NCBI RefSeq assembly: GCF_016862195.1
Contig: NZ_BOMM01000016.1
Coordinates: 186,001 to 250,000, forward strand
Length of the DNA stretch: 64,000 nucleotides
Origin: Paractinoplanes ferrugineus
GTDB taxonomy: Bacteria; Actinomycetota; Actinomycetes; Mycobacteriales; Micromonosporaceae
Direction: 5' to 3'
The first letter of the stretch is position 1, and every line of letters starts with the position of its first letter. The translations under genes were made by a program, and so were the position numbers. Shown piece by piece: positions 61,769 through 64,000 of the stretch. The notes under the pieces were generated by a model. The model had not been told where the DNA came from. It saw only the letters and a list, made by a program, of their open reading frames with translations, and made no database searches.

Positions 61769-62886
61769 ATCATGGCCCCGGTCACCAGGGCGGTGACCGC
61801 GTCCCGGTGGCCGGGGGTGTCCCGCCAGCGCAGGGCCCGCCCGGCCTCGACCACGACCCCGAAGCCGGCGTGCACCAGCAGCCGGGCCGACCGGGGGTCG
61901 AGCTCGGGCCGGACCGCCCGCAGCCGTTGCTCCCAGACCCCGATGTGGGCCCGCTGGGCGACGATCAGCGGCCGCCGCCGGTCGGCCGGCAGCCCGCGCA
62001 GCTCGGCCTCGGCGACGCTGGTGAGCGCGTTGTGCTCGAAGCTGTAGGCCACGTAGGCCGCGGCCAGCGCGAGCACCGCCGCCCGCGGGTCGCTCGCCCG
62101 GTGCAGGCTGCGGTCGACCGCCTGCGACAGCAGCCCCGCCGCCCGCAGGCAGGCCGCCACCAGGATCTCGACCTTGCTCGGGTAGTGCCGGTAGATCGCC
62201 GACGGGGCCAGCCCGACGACCTGCGCGATCTGCCCGTTCGTGACGTTGGCGAACCCGTCCCGGGCGAACAGCGGGACGGCCGCCGCCAGGATCTCGGCGC
62301 GCCGGGTACGCGGCACCGGCTGCGCGGGCAGTTCGACCCGCCCCGCGGTGCCGGCCGCCACGGCCGGATCGGTCGCGACCACCCCCGCCGCCGAGGCGAC
62401 CAGCAGCTCCTCGATGCGGTGCTGGGCGATCGACGTACGGTGCATGGTGATCGACCCGATCGCGCCGAGCGCGGCGATGGCCCGCAGCCGCTCGCCGCCC
62501 GAGGTCTCGACGACCCGGCCGACGACGTGCCCGAACTTGACCCGCAGCCGCTGCCGAGCCGCTTCTTCGAGGTGCCGCGCCTCCCATCGGTAGAGCCCGG
62601 CCGACGCCCGCCGGGCGACCGTGACCCGGGTGAGGGCGGTGAGCACCTCGGTCAGATCGCCGGCGTCGGGCAGGGCCTCGACGAGCCGGTCGGCGAACAC
62701 GTTCGCGCACTCGGCGAACAGCGCCTGCTTGTTGGGGAAGTGCCGGTAGAGGGCCGCCGCGCTGATCCCCTCGGCGGCGGCGATCTCCTCCATCGACGCC
62801 GCGTGGTAGCCCCGCTCGCTGAACACCTGGCCGGCCGCCTCGACGATGAGCTGCCTGCGGTTGCGAGGTCGGGTGGCCGTCACCAT
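61765..62886 (-). CDS. TetR-family regulator with two HTH domains
   Basis: A 373-residue protein that contains two complete TetR units in one chain. The first helix-turn-helix is at about 10-55 (RRQLIVEAAGQVFSERGYHA, GISAAALYRHFPNKQ) and the second at about 193-240 (RAEILAAAVPLFARDGFANV, GLAPSAIYRHYPSK). Each is followed by a ligand-type helical region. It may act as an intramolecular dimer. No target is evident; the next genes are the convergent GGDEF gene and the divergent DUF4142 gene. Confidence 0.9.
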   Translation of the reverse strand: MVTATRPRNRRQLIVEAAGQVFSERGYHAASMEEIAAAEGISAAALYRHFPNKQALFAECANVFADRLVEALPDAGDLTEVLTALTRVTVARRASAGLYRWEARHLEEAARQRLRVKFGHVVGRVVETSGGERLRAIAALGAIGSITMHRTSIAQHRIEELLVASAAGVVATDPAVAAGTAGRVELPAQPVPRTRRAEILAAAVPLFARDGFANVTNGQIAQVVGLAPSAIYRHYPSKVEILVAACLRAAGLLSQAVDRSLHRASDPRAAVLALAAAYVAYSFEHNALTSVAEAELRGLPADRRRPLIVAQRAHIGVWEQRLRAVRPELDPRSARLLVHAGFGVVVEAGRALRWRDTPGHRDAVTALVTGAMI

Positions 62887-63056
62887 GGGGGTCAGTCAAT
62901 CAGATCGGTCGCGAGCAGCGGGGGGATCACCGACCCGATCCGGTCCGGGACGGCTTCGGGACTTAGGGCCCTTGTTTTTTCTGCGATCAAGTGATCCCTG
63001 TGGCGTTCCTGTGCGTACTGCTAGCTACCTGCATGTTGATGCGCGAGGAGGATCCC

Positions 63057-63857
63057 GTGTTGTGGTGGCGGCGTGTGTGGGGTCCGTTGACCGTGGCGGC
63101 CGGTCTCGTACTGAGCCAGGCGGCCGCGGCGCAGGCCGCCGAGCCCGGCGTGCCGGTGCCCCCCGGCGAACTGATCACCGACACCGCCAGGGGTGAGGTC
63201 ACCCCGGCGGACGTCGACCTGGTCGTCAAGGTGCGGCTGGCCGGGCTGTGGGAGATCCCGGCCGGCGAGATGGCGCAGAAGAAGTCGAAGAACCCGAAGA
63301 TCCAGCAGATCGGCAAGGAGATCGCCGCCCAGCACGAGGTGCTGGACAAGCTCGACCGGGCGGCCGCCAAGAAACTCGCCATCAAGCTGCCCAACCAGCC
63401 GAACAAGGACCAGCAGGGCTGGCTGGCCGAGATGCGCGACGCCGAGGGCGAGGACTTCGACCAGATCTACATCGACCGGCTCCGCGCCGCCCACGGCAAG
63501 ATCTTCCCGGCGATCGCGACGATCCGGGCCAGCACCCGCAACGACACCGTGCGGCGGCTGGCGCAGCAGGCCAACCAGTTCGTGGCCACCCACATGACGC
63601 TGCTGGAGTCGAGCGCCATCGTCGACTTCGCGGCCCTGCCGACCGCGCCGAACCCGTCGGCCGCCGCCACCCCCGCCGCCGGGGCGAAGACCGGCACCCA
63701 GGCGCTCAACCAGGTCGCCGACACCAGCGCGATCCAGACCAACCGCACCCTGATCATCGGCCTGATCGCCGTCATGCTGGCCGGTGGAGCGTTCCTGACC
63801 TGGCGAACCGTGGGCTCGTCACGGCGCCGGCCGGCCCGTCGCCGATACCACCACTGA
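63057..63857 (+). CDS. DUF4142 exported protein with C-terminal membrane helix
   Basis: A 266-residue protein. The signal peptide ends near AQAAEPG. DUF4142 covers about 50-200, a four-helix ferritin-like bundle (LAGLWEIPAGEMAQKKS, IAAQHEVLDKLDRAAAKK, RAAHGKIFPAIATIRAST). A C-terminal hydrophobic helix with an Arg-rich end anchors it. Its role is unknown. GTG at 63057 is chosen because GGAGG stands 5-6 bases before; the frame is open upstream. Confidence 0.87.
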   Translation: MLWWRRVWGPLTVAAGLVLSQAAAAQAAEPGVPVPPGELITDTARGEVTPADVDLVVKVRLAGLWEIPAGEMAQKKSKNPKIQQIGKEIAAQHEVLDKLDRAAAKKLAIKLPNQPNKDQQGWLAEMRDAEGEDFDQIYIDRLRAAHGKIFPAIATIRASTRNDTVRRLAQQANQFVATHMTLLESSAIVDFAALPTAPNPSAAATPAAGAKTGTQALNQVADTSAIQTNRTLIIGLIAVMLAGGAFLTWRTVGSSRRRPARRRYHH

Positions 63858-63894
63858 CTGGTTTTCCCGGCCGCGGTGCGGCACGCTCGGGATC

Positions 63895-64000
63895 ATGGAC
63901 ACCCCCATTCTCGAGCGGATCCGCCGCGGCCTGATCGGTGCCGGCGCGGTCCTCGACGGCCCCTACGGTCCCCGCCGGATCACCCACGCCGACTACACGG
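63895..64000 (+). CDS. Class V aminotransferase/cysteine desulfurase-like protein, start only
   Basis: Thirty-five residues are visible before the right edge. The start MDTPILERIRRGLIGAG and the segment GPYGPRRITHADYT match the N-terminus of actinobacterial PLP-dependent class V aminotransferases (cysteine-desulfurase-like). The catalytic part lies outside the window. Confidence 0.65.
   Translation, partial: MDTPILERIRRGLIGAGAVLDGPYGPRRITHADYT

Noticed and set aside
59015..62899. 1294-codon open frame on the minus strand
   Set aside because: It runs across the GGDEF and other genes in the wrong frame and is low complexity; the real TetR gene lies in another frame.

Overview
The window is 64 kb of very GC-rich DNA. 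It has the genome style of a mycelial actinomycete: GTG starts, 4-base ATGA/GTGA gene overlaps, and many start codons only 6-7 bases after a TANNNT-like -10 box (probable leaderless mRNAs). The gene families fit the same picture: AfsR/SARP-type regulator, HTH plus DUF5753 protein, DUF574-type methyltransferase, MT0933-type antitoxin, ClpP3/ClpP4-like pair with a ClgR-type activator, and a protein O-mannosyltransferase. A member of the Micromonosporaceae (Actinoplanes-like) is my best inference; it is not proven. I see no rRNA, tRNA, CRISPR array, insertion sequence, phage gene or replication origin. The window looks like chromosomal arm or accessory DNA rich in small regulator-plus-target modules.

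Layout. 1-7103: one minus-strand operon of GntR regulator, two permeases, two ATPases, a lipoprotein binding protein (peptide-type ABC importer), an AtzG-like small protein and an amidase cut by the left edge; a perfect palindrome (7143-7157) precedes it. 7104-8053: a long stretch with no convincing gene. 8054-12390: YtxH-like and DUF1360 proteins, an SDR, a stand-alone LigD-type phosphoesterase, a broken PAS fragment, and a divergent HxlR regulator/aldo-keto reductase pair. 12480-18767: AfsR-like regulator, a DrrAB-type exporter, and Pmt. 18796-25213: beta-propeller protein, CopC, a pseudo-esterase, an SGNH hydrolase, a large membrane protein and a GAF-PP2C phosphatase. 25275-31500: a membrane protein with a NarL-type two-component system, a TetR/flavin-type pair, and an MMPL exporter. 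A shared 30-bp operator-like motif links the first transcription unit to the MMPL gene.

31559-41248: a clpP pair with a ClgR-like activator ending in an ssrA-like Leu-Ala-Ala; an M23 peptidase/winged-helix pair; PRC-barrel, GDPD, and a saccharopine dehydrogenase-like/TetR pair with two strong operators; an HTH-DUF5753 gene and a DUF574 methyltransferase flanking a 16-bp tandem repeat array; and a second ABC binding protein. 41369-45273: the rest of that second importer, in which one permease and both ATPases are fused in a single 972-residue chain. 45302-52793: acetyltransferase, hydrolases, a methyltransferase, SDR, esterase/MarR pair with three operators, CPBP protease, CAP-domain protein and a sorbosone-dehydrogenase-like lipoprotein. 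52874-64000: a class A penicillin-binding protein, DUF3072, a histidine kinase with an ambiguous start, MT0933 antitoxin, an esterase, a metallo-beta-lactamase-fold protein, small secreted and LURP-like proteins, a GGDEF protein, a double-HTH TetR protein, a DUF4142 protein, and the start of a class V aminotransferase.

Two themes recur. Many divergent regulator/target pairs carry clear inverted-repeat operators between the genes. Several gene ends or starts carry short tandem duplications with a period of 16, 17 or 32 bases that copy stop codons, promoter DNA or a ribosome binding site.
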